A stretch of DNA of 64,000 bases from CAG-390 sp045546615 (lineage in GTDB: Bacteria > Bacillota > Clostridia > Oscillospirales > CAG-272), in NCBI GenBank assembly GCA_045546615.1, contig JAZQDD010000020.1:1-64000 (forward strand). The letters are read 5' to 3'. The position numbers and the translations under genes are program-made. How positions within the stretch are numbered: the first letter of the stretch is position 1; each line of letters opens with the position of its first letter. The notes under the pieces are model-generated. The model searched no databases. It saw only the letters and a program-made list of their open reading frames with translations, and had not been told where the DNA came from. Below are positions 15,589-25,476 of this stretch, piece after piece.

Positions 15589-16773
15589 ATGAAAAATTTT
15601 AAGAATCATATTGAATTCAGCACAAAGGAAGAGCTTCATTTTGAGTCTAAAGCTGTCCACGGCGCGCTTGGATGCGAGCCGTTGACGGGTGCTGTAAGTA
15701 TGCCTATCTATCAGTCAGCCACATTCCGCCACCCCGAGCTTGGAAACTCCACGGGTTTTGATTACAGCCGTCTTTCAAACCCCACAAGGCTGGAGCTGGA
15801 GCGCACCGTCGCCATTCTTGAGGGCGGCGTGCAGGGCTTTGCCTTTTCAAGCGGACAGGCGGCAAATATGGCTGTTTTCTCCCTGCTCAACGTGGGGGAT
15901 CACGTCGTTATGTCCGACGATATATACGGCGGAACGCTCAGAATCATAAATGACGTTTTCGGAAAATACGGTATCAAGCACACCTGTGTTGACATGGGCG
16001 ATCTTGACGCGGTAAGGGCGGCTATCACCCCCGAAACGAAAATGCTTTACGTTGAAACGCCCACAAACCCGATGATGAAGGTTGCGGATATCGCCGCAGT
16101 CAGCGCGATAGCAAAGGAGATCGGCGCGTTGTGTGTTGTTGACAACACGTTCCTGACGCCGTATTACCAAAGACCGCTGGAGCTTGGCGCTGATATTGTA
16201 ACCCACAGCTCAACGAAATACCTCGGCGGTCATAATGATACCATTTCGGGCATCGTTGTGGTAAAGGACGATCTTGACATCTGCGCAAAGATCAGGGTGC
16301 ATACCAAATCCTACGGCAGTCAGCTTGCTCCCTTGGACAGCTGGCTTGTGATACGCGGAATCAAAACGCTTGCCGTTCGTATGGACAAGCATACGGAAAA
16401 CGCCAAAAAGGTTGCCGCTTGGCTCAGAACGCAGGAAAAGGTCAAAAAGGTCTACTACGTCGGCTTTGAGGATCACGAGGGCTATGCCATCACCAAAAAG
16501 CAGACTACGGGCTTTGGCGGTATGATATCCTTTAGTGTTGACAGCGTTGATACGGTCAAAAAGATACTCAAAAACGTTGATATGGTCATGTTTGCGGAGA
16601 GTCTTGGCGGTACGGAAACGCTCATCACCTATCCCACTACGCAAACTCACGAGGATACCCCCAAGCACATCAAGGACGCTCTCGGTATAACCGACTGCTT
16701 CCTGCGCCTTTCCGTGGGTATTGAGAACGCAGAGGACATAATTGCCGACCTTGACAGGGCGATGAACGCTTAA
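15589..16773 (+). CDS. Trans-sulfuration PLP enzyme (cystathionine gamma-lyase/gamma-synthase family)
   Basis: A 394-residue fold-type I PLP enzyme of the Cys/Met metabolism family. Visible are the N-terminal cofactor-binding YSRLSNPTR, the SSGQAANMAVF loop, VVDNTFLTPYYQRPLELGADIV and the PLP Lys in THSSTKYLGGH near residue 210. It acts in the cytoplasm on cystathionine, homocysteine or an acylated homoserine; sequence alone does not separate lyase from synthase. No SAM or T-box leader is seen in the 100-base upstream gap. The ribosome site is TTGGAGGG. dapF follows after three bases, so the two are co-transcribed. Confidence 0.85.
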   Translation: MKNFKNHIEFSTKEELHFESKAVHGALGCEPLTGAVSMPIYQSATFRHPELGNSTGFDYSRLSNPTRLELERTVAILEGGVQGFAFSSGQAANMAVFSLLNVGDHVVMSDDIYGGTLRIINDVFGKYGIKHTCVDMGDLDAVRAAITPETKMLYVETPTNPMMKVADIAAVSAIAKEIGALCVVDNTFLTPYYQRPLELGADIVTHSSTKYLGGHNDTISGIVVVKDDLDICAKIRVHTKSYGSQLAPLDSWLVIRGIKTLAVRMDKHTENAKKVAAWLRTQEKVKKVYYVGFEDHEGYAITKKQTTGFGGMISFSVDSVDTVKKILKNVDMVMFAESLGGTETLITYPTTQTHEDTPKHIKDALGITDCFLRLSVGIENAEDIIADLDRAMNA

Positions 16774-16776
16774 ACG

Positions 16777-17670
16777 ATGAAATTTACTAAAATGCAGGCG
16801 TTTGGAAACGATTACGTTTACATTAACGCCATAAACGAGGAGCTGTGCGATCTTCCCACACTTGCGAGGTTCGTCAGCGACCGTCATTTTGCCATCGGCT
16901 CGGACGGAATGGTGCTTATCTGCCCGTCGCAGAGGGGCGATTTCCGTATGCGGATGTTCAACCCCGACGGAACGGAGGGCGAAATGTGCGGAAACGCGCT
17001 CAGGAGCGTTGGAAAATACGTTTATGACCACGCGCTGACGGACAAGACCGAGCTTGTTATCGAAACTCTCGGCGGAATGCAAAAGCTCGCTCTTACCGTC
17101 GAGGACAGAGAGCCGAAGGACGGCGAGAGGGCGATGCCGTACAAAAACCGAGGATTTGTATCGAATATCAAAGCCGACATCGGTGCGCCCTGCCTTGACA
17201 CGTCAAAAATCCCCGTAAACACGGCACTTCCCGAGTTCGTGGAGCAAAGGGTTCGTGTGCTTGACAGAGAGTTTTTCATAACCGCCGTATCGTGGGGAAA
17301 TCCGCACGTTGCGATGTTTGTTGACGACGTTGCCTCGCTTGACGTTGAAAAATACGGCAAGGCGATAGAGTATATGACGGAGCTTTTTCCGAACAAGACA
17401 AACGTCACGTTTGCCGAGCTTGTGTCGCGCGACGTGATAAAGATGCGTGAGTGGGAGCGAGGCACGGGTGAGACTATCGGATGCGGAACGGGCTGTTGCA
17501 CCGCCGCCGTTGCGGGCGTGCTTACGGGCAGATGCGACAGGCGCGTGACCGTCCATCAGATAGGCGGGCCGCTTCTTGTCGAGTGGGACGAAGAAAGCGG
17601 ACGTATGCTTATGACAGGCCCCAGCCACAACGTGTTTGAGGGCGAGATAGATATTTCGCATTTGTTTTAA
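16777..17670 (+). CDS. dapF: Diaminopimelate epimerase
   Basis: A 297-residue DapF, which converts LL- to meso-diaminopimelate for lysine and peptidoglycan. Both catalytic Cys are present: EMCGNALRSVG near residue 72 and GCGTGCCTAAVAG near 235. The N-terminal MKFTKMQAFGNDYVYIN is typical. This implies meso-DAP-based cell-wall synthesis. It lies three bases after the trans-sulfuration gene and ends at a strong bidirectional terminator. Confidence 0.95.
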   Translation: MKFTKMQAFGNDYVYINAINEELCDLPTLARFVSDRHFAIGSDGMVLICPSQRGDFRMRMFNPDGTEGEMCGNALRSVGKYVYDHALTDKTELVIETLGGMQKLALTVEDREPKDGERAMPYKNRGFVSNIKADIGAPCLDTSKIPVNTALPEFVEQRVRVLDREFFITAVSWGNPHVAMFVDDVASLDVEKYGKAIEYMTELFPNKTNVTFAELVSRDVIKMREWERGTGETIGCGTGCCTAAVAGVLTGRCDRRVTVHQIGGPLLVEWDEESGRMLMTGPSHNVFEGEIDISHLF

Positions 17671-17674
17671 AATA

Positions 17675-17720
17675 AGGACAAAAGGTGGTTGAAGCCGAGG
17701 CTTCAACCACCTTTTGTCCT
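17675..17720. terminator. Strong bidirectional terminator
   Basis: A 22-bp perfect inverted repeat (AGGACAAAAGGTGGTTGAAGCC and its complement) with a minimal GA loop, between dapF (+) and the convergent peptidase gene (-). Confidence 0.85.
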
Positions 17721-17745
17721 TCATGTTTGCCATTGGGCAAATATA

Positions 17746-18414
17746 TCACTCGCCCGAAGGGAGAATGTCAACGTGACCGACGGTGCGTATTTTACCGTCC
17801 TCAACCACGATTCCGCCCTCGCGGGTATGGAAAACGTAGATTGGCAGTCCGCGCTCGGCGCGAGCACGGCGAATGCCATCGTCCTGCTCTTGCCTATGCT
17901 CGTAATGCACCTCAAGGTCAAAGCCCGAAAGGTAGGGCAGACCCTCGTAGTATCCGAACTCGGGGTAGTCCGCGTCGGGGGAAAGGTGATATTTGTCAAG
18001 CTGTATCACAGCTCCCGCGCTGTATCCCATTACTACGCCCTTGTGCGCCAAAAGCACGTCGCAAAGGTCAAATTCGCGTATGCGCTCCAGCATTCTGTCG
18101 GGCAGTCCGCCCGTGAAATACACGGTGTCGGACATAAGGATCTTTTGCTTTGCGGACTCGGGTGTGTCCGTAAAATAGTTTATAAAGGTTATGTTTTCCT
18201 CGCGTACGCCAAAGGGACGAAAGGAGTCGACGGTTTCAAAATACATCCGTCCGACACCCCTGCCGAAAACGCGCTCCCACGACGGCGCGTCGAACACCTC
18301 GCTGTCGTAAAATGAAAACGCGACCACGGCGACCTTGGTTTTCGGAGAAAAATACTCTTTTAGCTCGTCGTAAAAATCATCTATATTGGGGCAGTCAAAT
18401 AAAATATTTACCAT
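17746..18414 (-). CDS. Peptidase E-like (S51) serine dipeptidase
   Basis: A 222-residue protein of the class I glutamine-amidotransferase-like S51 family. The nucleophile elbow is GYSAGAV (Ser at about residue 120), preceded by YFTGGLPDRML, as in alpha-aspartyl dipeptidases and cyanophycinases. No signal peptide. It would hydrolyse Asp-X dipeptides in the cytoplasm. The start at 18414 follows AGGAGGCG; the frame stays open upstream but without a ribosome site. Single-gene unit. The exact substrate is uncertain. Confidence 0.8.
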   Translation of the reverse strand: MVNILFDCPNIDDFYDELKEYFSPKTKVAVVAFSFYDSEVFDAPSWERVFGRGVGRMYFETVDSFRPFGVREENITFINYFTDTPESAKQKILMSDTVYFTGGLPDRMLERIREFDLCDVLLAHKGVVMGYSAGAVIQLDKYHLSPDADYPEFGYYEGLPYLSGFDLEVHYEHRQEQDDGIRRARAERGLPIYVFHTREGGIVVEDGKIRTVGHVDILPSGE

Positions 18415-18496
18415 TTTTTCGCCTCCTTTTTTCGATATTATACCATTCCATACAGATAAAGTCAACCGGCGCGGTTCTTATTATTCATAAAACTTG

Positions 18497-18525
18497 TTGC
18501 TTTTTTTCGTTGCAGATGTTATAAT
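18497..18525 (+). promoter_or_regulatory. Promoter of the glycan-use operon
   Basis: TTGCTT at 18497-18502, a 17-base spacer and TATAAT at 18520-18525, 35 bases before the pullulanase ATG. No obvious cre-type operator was seen. Confidence 0.6.
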
Positions 18526-18559
18526 AGATGTGACAAACATTACGAACAAGGAGAAGATC

Positions 18560-21235
18560 ATGAAAAAATCTGTGCGTATTATCTCTATTATCATGGCGCT
18601 TTTGGCGGCGCTTTGTTTTATGCTTTCATCGTGCGGCGGCACGGGTGTGTCGGGTGAAACGACCACGGGCGGCGAAACTACCACCGCGACTCCGCAAACA
18701 CCGTCTGTACCCAAGGATGAATTTACTCTCCCGCTTGAGGACGGATACAACCAGCTCACCCTCTATTGGACACATAAGGGCGGATATGAAAATTGCGACA
18801 TCTGGATGTGGTGGGGCGACAAGGCAGGTCAGGGCTACACCTTCCACGAGTGCGCCTACGGCGGCAAGGTCGTCATAAACGTTCCCGAGGGCGTAGAGGA
18901 AGTTGGCTTCATCGTCCGTGTGGATTGCTCCGAACCCGGCGGAAGCTCGTGGGGCAGTGCAACCAAGGATTTCGATCAGGACAGATTTGCCGTCATTGAC
19001 GGACGCGAAACTGTCATTTATCTGAAATCGGGCGTGGAGGATCAATATACAAGTAACGATGGAGGAAAAACTCTCGAAATGATTAAGAAATTCTCACTTG
19101 CAGGAATGGCAGACGAGAACAGAATACAGTTCAGAGTCACCCCCAAGGTGACGATATCAAGCCTTGATCAGGTCAAGGTATACAACGGTGAGCGCGAGGT
19201 CGCCGTAAAGAGCGTCTCCACTATGGGAACGGGTGCTATCAGCGGTTACATAGAGGTATCAGAGCCGCTTGATCTTGCGGGCAATTACCGCGTTTCCATC
19301 GCAGGCTACGGCGAAAAGGCTGTTGTCCCTGTGGGCGTTTTCGACAGCAAATATTTTGCGGATAATTATCACTACGACGGCAACGACCTTGGTGCCGTTG
19401 TCGATGGCGAGAACACGGTGTTCAAGCTCTGGGCGCCTACCGCGCAAAAGGTAGTGCTGAATCTCTTTAGCGCGGGCAACGGTGTTGATGCGTACAAGCA
19501 GGTCGAGCTTGTAAAGGGCGACAAGGGCGTTTGGTCGCACACCGAGCAGTGCGGACACGGCACTTACTACACCTACTCCGTTACCACATCGGTCGGCACG
19601 CAGGAGGCGGTAGACCCCTACGCAAAGGCGGCAGGCGTTAACGGTGAGAGAGGAATGGTCGTTGACCTTTCACGCACCAACCCCGAGGGCTGGGAGTCCG
19701 ACTCCTCGCTCAAGAGCGTTTCGAGCTATTCCGAGGCTGTTATCTGGGAGATACACGTTCGTGATTTTTCCAACAAGATAAGCACCTCGCAGTACAAGGG
19801 CAAGTACCTTGCCTTTACCGAAAAGGGACTTGTAAACGAGCACGGACAGCCCATTGGTATCGATTACCTTAAAAATCTCGGCATCACGCACGTTCACCTG
19901 CTCCCCGTTTACGATTACGCATCGGTGGACGAGGCATCTGCCGAGCCGCAGTTCAACTGGGGATACGACCCCGAGAACTATAACGTTCCCGAGGGAAGCT
20001 ATTCCACCGACCCCTACAACGGCGAGGTGAGAATAAAGGAATTCAAAGAGATGGTCATGGCTCTGCACGGGGCGGGTATCGGCGTTGTTATGGACGTTGT
20101 ATATAACCACACCTACGATGCAAACAGCTCTTTTAACAAGATAGTTCCTTATTATTATTACAGATACACCGCCTCGGGCGCTAATTCTTCCGCCAGCGGA
20201 TGCGGAAACGATACCGCTTCCGAGCGTTATATGTACGGCAAGTTCATGGTGGATTCCACTTCCTATTGGATGGAAGAATATAACCTTGACGGCTTCCGCT
20301 TCGACCTTATGGGACTTCACGACCTTGCCACTATGCAAGAGGTCGAGAGTGCCGTGCACACGATAAACCCGAATGCGCTGATATACGGCGAGGGATGGAC
20401 GATGGGCGCAACCATCGACGGAAGTGCGCAGGCAAATCAAGGACAGATAAGCAACGTAAAGCCCACGGGCAACGCCATAGGTTCTATTGCCGTGTTTAAC
20501 GACGTTATGCGTGACGGACTCAAGGGAAGTGTGTTTGAAAAGACCGCGCAGGGCTATATAAACGGCGCACCGAACAGCGCAAACCTTTCAAAGATAATAT
20601 TCAGCATGAAGGGCGGAGTAGGCGTCGGCAAGGGCTGGACTGTGGAAAACGCTATGGTCGTAAACTATATGAGCGCGCACGACAACAACACCCTGTGGGA
20701 TAAGCTCCTTTTGTCCAACGCCACCGCTTCCGACGCGGAGAGAATAGCCATGAACCGTCTTGGCGCAGCTATTATTTTGGCGTCCAAGGGTATGCCCTTC
20801 TGGCAGGCAGGCGAGGAGATGCTCCGTACCAAGGGCGGTGACGAAAACAGCTATAAATCTTCCGACGAGGTCAACAATATCAACTGGTCCGTGCTGAAGG
20901 AAGGCAACGCCGAGTATGAAATGATGCTCTACTACAAGGGACTTATCGAAATGAGAAAGACCTTTGGCATCTTCTCGGACGGCGCAACTCTGATTAAAGA
21001 GGACGCACAGGGAAGCGGAGTCGTTGCGGTCAGCTTCGATGACGGAAACGGCGGCAAGGCGCTTCTGGTTATGAACCCCAACAAGGTAGCTCTCCCCTAT
21101 GAGCTTGGCGAGGAGTGGAATCTCGTTGCTGACTCTAATGTTGCGGGCGGCAGTGTGATAGCGCGTGAAAGCGGCTCGGTCAGCGTTAGTCCTTACGGCG
21201 TGAGAATATATGTAAACGACGCTCTTGTAAAGTGA
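18560..21235 (+). CDS. pulA: Type I pullulanase lipoprotein (GH13)
   Basis: An 891-residue secreted lipoprotein: signal peptide ending LSSC with lipidated Cys25, then a Thr/Gly-rich linker. Residues about 60-160 look like a pullulanase-associated CBM41 (WMWWGDKAGQGY), followed by a linking domain, a CBM48-like domain (about 290-370; TVFKLWAPTAQKV) and the GH13 barrel. The pullulanase signature FNWGYDPENYNVPEGSYS and the four conserved regions are present: DVVYNHT, DGFRFDLMG (nucleophile Asp), EGWTMG (acid Glu) and MSAHDN. It cleaves alpha-1,6 branches of pullulan, starch and glycogen at the cell surface. The start at 18560 follows AAGGAGAAG. It is followed after four bases by a galactanase gene. 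Confidence 0.95.
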   Translation: MKKSVRIISIIMALLAALCFMLSSCGGTGVSGETTTGGETTTATPQTPSVPKDEFTLPLEDGYNQLTLYWTHKGGYENCDIWMWWGDKAGQGYTFHECAYGGKVVINVPEGVEEVGFIVRVDCSEPGGSSWGSATKDFDQDRFAVIDGRETVIYLKSGVEDQYTSNDGGKTLEMIKKFSLAGMADENRIQFRVTPKVTISSLDQVKVYNGEREVAVKSVSTMGTGAISGYIEVSEPLDLAGNYRVSIAGYGEKAVVPVGVFDSKYFADNYHYDGNDLGAVVDGENTVFKLWAPTAQKVVLNLFSAGNGVDAYKQVELVKGDKGVWSHTEQCGHGTYYTYSVTTSVGTQEAVDPYAKAAGVNGERGMVVDLSRTNPEGWESDSSLKSVSSYSEAVIWEIHVRDFSNKISTSQYKGKYLAFTEKGLVNEHGQPIGIDYLKNLGITHVHLLPVYDYASVDEASAEPQFNWGYDPENYNVPEGSYSTDPYNGEVRIKEFKEMVMALHGAGIGVVMDVVYNHTYDANSSFNKIVPYYYYRYTASGANSSASGCGNDTASERYMYGKFMVDSTSYWMEEYNLDGFRFDLMGLHDLATMQEVESAVHTINPNALIYGEGWTMGATIDGSAQANQGQISNVKPTGNAIGSIAVFNDVMRDGLKGSVFEKTAQGYINGAPNSANLSKIIFSMKGGVGVGKGWTVENAMVVNYMSAHDNNTLWDKLLLSNATASDAERIAMNRLGAAIILASKGMPFWQAGEEMLRTKGGDENSYKSSDEVNNINWSVLKEGNAEYEMMLYYKGLIEMRKTFGIFSDGATLIKEDAQGSGVVAVSFDDGNGGKALLVMNPNKVALPYELGEEWNLVADSNVAGGSVIARESGSVSVSPYGVRIYVNDALVK

Positions 21236-21239
21236 TAAA

Positions 21240-22535
21240 ATGAAGGCGTTTGTAAGGAGCTTTGCCCTGCTTTTACTCTGTGCCGCGTGCCTTGCCTCCT
21301 GCGGCGGAAAGAAGATAAACGCCGATTGGCGTCCGCACCCAAGCACCGCGAGGGTAGACTCCGACAGCCTTGAAATTGACACGGTGGCGGGACTTTCCGA
21401 GGATTTCATCCTCGGAATGGACGCCTCGTGCGTTCCCGCGCTTGAGGCGGCGGGGGTGAGATACTATGACCACGGCGGCGCAGAGCGCGACGTGTACGGT
21501 ATACTTGCTGACAACGGGATAAATTATATACGCGTCAGAGTGTGGAACGATCCTTTTGATGCTAATGGCAACGGCTACGGCGGCGGAAACTGCGATATTG
21601 AAAACGCCGTAAACATAGGCAAACGCGCAACCGCGGCGGGGCTTAAACTGCTTGTGAATTTCCACTATTCGGATTTTTGGGCAGACCCCGCAAAGCAAAT
21701 TGCACCAAAGGCGTGGCAGGGAATGAGCATCGAGCAAAAGGCGGATGCGCTGTATTCCTACACAAAGGAAAGTCTTACAAGGCTTGTTACGGCGGGCGTT
21801 GACGTTGGAATGGTGCAGATAGGCAACGAGACCAACGGCGCAATGTGCGGCGAAAAGTCAAGCTCGCTTGGCGGCTGGGAGCGAATAACGCGCCTTATGT
21901 CGGCGGGTGCGCGCGCTGTGCGAGACGTATGTCCCCACGCTCTTGTGGCGGTGCATTTCGCAAACCCCGAAAAGGTCGATAGTTACAAAAGCTACGGTAA
22001 AAACCTCGAATACTACGGCGTAGATTACGATGTTTTTGCATCTTCCTACTATCCGTTCTGGCACGGAAGCCTTGAAAATCTCTCCGCCGTTCTTTCGGAT
22101 ATAAACGAAAAGTACGGCAAAAAGGTTATGGTCGCGGAGACCTCGTATGCGTTTACGATGCGGGACAGCGACAATTACGCAAACACCGTCGGCGGTGTTG
22201 ACAGCATGGTCAAGGGGTATTCCTTTACCACAAGCGGTCAGGCAAAGCTCGTGCGTGACGTAATAGATACCGTGGCTCACACGGCGGGTGGAATAGGCGT
22301 GTTTTATTGGGAAGGCACGTGGATATCCGTCGGCGGCGGAAGCTACGGGGAAAATCTCGCCCTTTGGGAGAGGTACGGCGCAGGCTGGGCAAGCTCCTAT
22401 GCATCGGAGTATGACTCTGCCGATGCGGGAAAGTGGTACGGCGGCTGTGCCGTGGACAATCAGGCGTTTTTTACCGCCGACGGAAAGGCGACAGAGGCCC
22501 TGAAGGTTTTTGCTCTCGTAAGAGGGAACGATTGA
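21240..22535 (+). CDS. Secreted GH53 endo-beta-1,4-galactanase (lipoprotein)
   Basis: A 431-residue lipoprotein (lipobox LASC, Cys21) with a GH53 arabinogalactan endo-beta-1,4-galactanase domain over nearly its full length. Motifs are FILGMDASC, YIRVRVWNDPFD, NFHYSDFWADPAKQ, the acid/base Glu in MVQIGNETNG and the likely nucleophile Glu in MVAETSYAF. It would cut type I (arabino)galactan of pectin at the cell surface. The gene starts four bases after the pullulanase stop. A second, cytoplasmic GH53 lies at 24210, so the pair may act outside and inside the cell in turn. Confidence 0.92.
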   Translation: MKAFVRSFALLLLCAACLASCGGKKINADWRPHPSTARVDSDSLEIDTVAGLSEDFILGMDASCVPALEAAGVRYYDHGGAERDVYGILADNGINYIRVRVWNDPFDANGNGYGGGNCDIENAVNIGKRATAAGLKLLVNFHYSDFWADPAKQIAPKAWQGMSIEQKADALYSYTKESLTRLVTAGVDVGMVQIGNETNGAMCGEKSSSLGGWERITRLMSAGARAVRDVCPHALVAVHFANPEKVDSYKSYGKNLEYYGVDYDVFASSYYPFWHGSLENLSAVLSDINEKYGKKVMVAETSYAFTMRDSDNYANTVGGVDSMVKGYSFTTSGQAKLVRDVIDTVAHTAGGIGVFYWEGTWISVGGGSYGENLALWERYGAGWASSYASEYDSADAGKWYGGCAVDNQAFFTADGKATEALKVFALVRGND

Positions 22536-22559
22536 AAACAATAAAAATGGAGAAGAATA

Positions 22560-24158
22560 ATGACGAAAAAAATTGCTTTTTTATTAGCGGCGGTTATGCT
22601 TTTTGCGGCTTGCGTGCTTACGGGCTGTGATAAGCCCGAGGAGGAGCTTCCCGTGCAAGCAGATACAATAAACGATAATTACAGAACTTTTTATCAGATA
22701 TTCGTAGGCTCGTTCTCCGACTCGAACGGCGACGGCATCGGAGATCTGCGCGGTATTATCAACCGTTTTGATTATCTGAATGACGGTAATATAAATTCGG
22801 GCAAGAGCCTTGGCGTGCAGGGAATATGGCTCTCTCCCATCTTCTCCTCGCCCTCGTACCACAAGTACGATGCAAAGGATTACTATCAGGTGGATTGGCG
22901 TTTCGGCACACAGGCTGACCTTAAAGAGCTTATTGAGCTTTGCCATTCCCGCAACGTAAAGATAATACTTGACGTTGCCATAAATCACACTTCAAGCTCG
23001 CATGCGTGGTACACCGAGTTCAAGAACGCGCGTGCCGCGGGGGATACGAATAACAAGTATTACGATTACTATTCCTGCGTAACTGCGGCGGAGAAAAAGA
23101 ACGGTATCGCCTATCAGAAGATAGCGGGTGCTGACTGCTGGGTGGAGTGCAACTTCTCGGGGGATATGCCCGAGCTGAATTTTGATAATCCCGAGGTAAA
23201 GGCGCAGACGCTTGATATCGCCAAGCACTATCTTGACCTTGGCGTTGACGGCTTCCGCTTTGACGCGGTCAAGTACATTTACTACGGCGACACCGCACGC
23301 TCGGTTGCGTTCTGGAAGTGGTATATGAGCGAGCTTCGCGCGATAAAGCCCGATATCTACTGCGTTGGCGAGTGCTGGTCGGGCGAGACGGAGATACTTG
23401 ATTACTACGGCGCGATGAACTGCTTTAATTTCGCTATGTCGCAGGCAGAGGGTGTTGTCGCAACGGCGGCAAAGGGCTCGTCCATCACCACATATACAAA
23501 ATACATCGAATCCTTTGGGGATAAGATAGCGGCAAAGAATCCAAGCGGAATGGCAATGCCCTTCCTTTCCAATCACGATATGGATAGAATTGCAGGTGCG
23601 TTCGTTACCGAGAACCACATGCGCATGGCGGCAAATCTCTATCTTTTAAGCCCCGGCTCGCCCGTTATCTACTACGGCGAGGAGATAGGAATGCGCGGCT
23701 CGCGCGGAAGCGAGAATACCGATGCCAACCGCCGTCTTGCTATGCTTTGGGGTGACGAGGACATGATCAAAGACCCCGTCGGCTCAACCTACCCCGAAAA
23801 AAATCAGATAAAGACAACTGTCGCACAGCAGACGGCTGATGCGGGCAGTATGTATAACTACTATTGCAAGCTCATCGCTGTCCGTCACAAATATCCCGCC
23901 ATCGCACGCGGCGATTACAAGGCTGTGGACTGCTCAAGCAGATATCTCGGCGGCTTCGTTATCGAGCATGACGGAGACAAGATAGGTCTTTTCCACAACA
24001 CCTCGTCTACCGAGGAGATGAGCGTCGACCTTTCGAGCTGTGCGGCGCTTTCGGGTATCAATTTCGTTGCCGTTTGCGACTCTATCGGCATTTCGGGCGC
24101 AAGGCTTGAGGGAACGATACTCACCGTAGGCCCGCAGACCAGCGTTATTATAAAATAA
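22560..24158 (+). CDS. Alpha-amylase lipoprotein (GH13)
   Basis: A 532-residue lipoprotein (lipobox LTGC, Cys23) with one GH13 alpha-amylase domain. The start of the barrel reads FYQIFVGSFSDSNGDGIGDLRGI. The four conserved regions are DVAINHT, DGFRFDAVKY (nucleophile Asp), GECWSGE (acid Glu) and FLSNHDMD. The closest fit is the amylase/neopullulanase-type subfamilies acting on starch and maltodextrins. It is anchored outside the membrane. It lies 24 bases after the secreted galactanase. Confidence 0.9.
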   Translation: MTKKIAFLLAAVMLFAACVLTGCDKPEEELPVQADTINDNYRTFYQIFVGSFSDSNGDGIGDLRGIINRFDYLNDGNINSGKSLGVQGIWLSPIFSSPSYHKYDAKDYYQVDWRFGTQADLKELIELCHSRNVKIILDVAINHTSSSHAWYTEFKNARAAGDTNNKYYDYYSCVTAAEKKNGIAYQKIAGADCWVECNFSGDMPELNFDNPEVKAQTLDIAKHYLDLGVDGFRFDAVKYIYYGDTARSVAFWKWYMSELRAIKPDIYCVGECWSGETEILDYYGAMNCFNFAMSQAEGVVATAAKGSSITTYTKYIESFGDKIAAKNPSGMAMPFLSNHDMDRIAGAFVTENHMRMAANLYLLSPGSPVIYYGEEIGMRGSRGSENTDANRRLAMLWGDEDMIKDPVGSTYPEKNQIKTTVAQQTADAGSMYNYYCKLIAVRHKYPAIARGDYKAVDCSSRYLGGFVIEHDGDKIGLFHNTSSTEEMSVDLSSCAALSGINFVAVCDSIGISGARLEGTILTVGPQTSVIIK

Positions 24159-24209
24159 GATGGAAAAAATTATAATTGAGATCAAATATTTTACAAACGA
24201 AGGTAAACT

Positions 24210-25307
24210 ATGATACTTGGAATAGATGCATCTACATATCTTGAGGAGCTGGAGCACGGCGCGAAATTTTTTGACGGCGAGCGCGAGATAGACCCGCTTG
24301 CCGCGCTTGCGGACAACGGCGTTAACTGTATGCGCATCCGCGTGTGGAACGATCCGCGCGGCGAAGACGGTGCGCCCTACCTTGCGGGCAACTGTGATAT
24401 TGATAATTACGTAAAGCTCGGCAAGCTCGCAAAGAGCCGCGGTTATGACCTTCTGCTGGATTTTCATTACAGCGATTTTTGGGCAGACCCCGCAAAGCAA
24501 CTTCTCCCCAAGGCGTGGCGCGGACTTGGTTTTGACGAGCTGTGCGACGCGGTGTATTCGTTTACGCGCGAGTGCCTTTGCACCGCCGCAGAGAACGGCG
24601 TTGCCCCCGCGTATATTCAGGTCGGCAACGAGATAACCCACGGTATACTCTGGCCTCACGGTAGGCTCGAGGAGGACGGCAAACGCGGAAATTATGAAAA
24701 TTTCTGCCGTCTTGTCAAGGCGGGCGTGCGCGCCTGCCGCGAGATATGCCCCGAGGCAAAGCTGATACTCCACCTTGAGCGTAGCAACGATGCGGCGGTT
24801 TATCAGGAGTTTTACGCGAAAATGGACGAATTTGGCGTGGATTACGACATTATCGGCGCGTCATACTATACATATTGGCACGGCACGCCCGACGAGCTTT
24901 TTGCAAATCTTCGCGCCTGCCGACGTTTCGGTAAGCCGATAATGATAATGGAGCTTGGCTACGGCTTTACGGACGAGCCGTATTACATCGACGGCAAGGC
25001 GTACCCCGTCATTATTGATGCCGAGAGGGCGTATATCAAGGGCTTGTCCGAAAAATACCCCTTTACGCCCGACGGTCAGGCGCGCTTTATACGCGACCTG
25101 CTTGCAAGGGCGCGTGCCGACGGCATTGCGGGCGCGTTTTACTGGGAGCCGCTGTGGATACCGCGTAAGGGAATTTGCTGGGCATCCGAGTCCGCGCTTG
25201 AATATATCGGTGAGGCGGGCAAGCCCACCGCCAACGAATGGGCAAATCAATGTATGTTCGATTACGATGGACGAAAGCTTCCCGTTTTTGAAGAATATAA
25301 GAATTAA
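24210..25307 (+). CDS. Cytoplasmic GH53 endo-beta-1,4-galactanase
   Basis: A 365-residue GH53 enzyme with no signal peptide. It is a paralogue of the protein at 21240: shared RIRVWNDPRG, FHYSDFWADPAKQLLPKAW, acid/base Glu in IQVGNEITHGILWPHG and nucleophile-type Glu in MIMELGYGF. GH53 enzymes are usually secreted, so an intracellular copy suggests galacto-oligosaccharides are imported and cut inside. The ribosome site is GAAGG. It is the last gene of the first half of the locus; the ABC importer operon begins 170 bases later with its own promoter. Confidence 0.9.
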   Translation: MILGIDASTYLEELEHGAKFFDGEREIDPLAALADNGVNCMRIRVWNDPRGEDGAPYLAGNCDIDNYVKLGKLAKSRGYDLLLDFHYSDFWADPAKQLLPKAWRGLGFDELCDAVYSFTRECLCTAAENGVAPAYIQVGNEITHGILWPHGRLEEDGKRGNYENFCRLVKAGVRACREICPEAKLILHLERSNDAAVYQEFYAKMDEFGVDYDIIGASYYTYWHGTPDELFANLRACRRFGKPIMIMELGYGFTDEPYYIDGKAYPVIIDAERAYIKGLSEKYPFTPDGQARFIRDLLARARADGIAGAFYWEPLWIPRKGICWASESALEYIGEAGKPTANEWANQCMFDYDGRKLPVFEEYKN

Positions 25308-25393
25308 TTCCAATTTTCTTTTAGATTTTGTTTAAAAATTAACCAAGTGTTTTGTATAAAGTTCATAAATCTGATTAATTTTTGACACGCTCC

Positions 25394-25422
25394 TTGACAA
25401 AAGTCTGAAAATTCGGTATAAT
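25394..25422 (+). promoter_or_regulatory. Consensus promoter of the sugar ABC transporter operon
   Basis: TTGACA at 25394-25399, a 17-base spacer and TATAAT at 25417-25422. A second TTGACA lies at 25382. Together with the highly biased codons of the next gene this indicates strong expression. Confidence 0.8.
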
Positions 25423-25476
25423 AACAATGACGCTTTATGCGTGAATAAAAAATTACATCACAGGAGGAAAACTTTA

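Noticed and set aside
17689..18315. 208-residue plus-strand frame opposite the peptidase E gene
   Set aside because: Starts inside the terminator hairpin and has no motif; the minus-strand frame has the Ser nucleophile elbow and a clear ribosome site.
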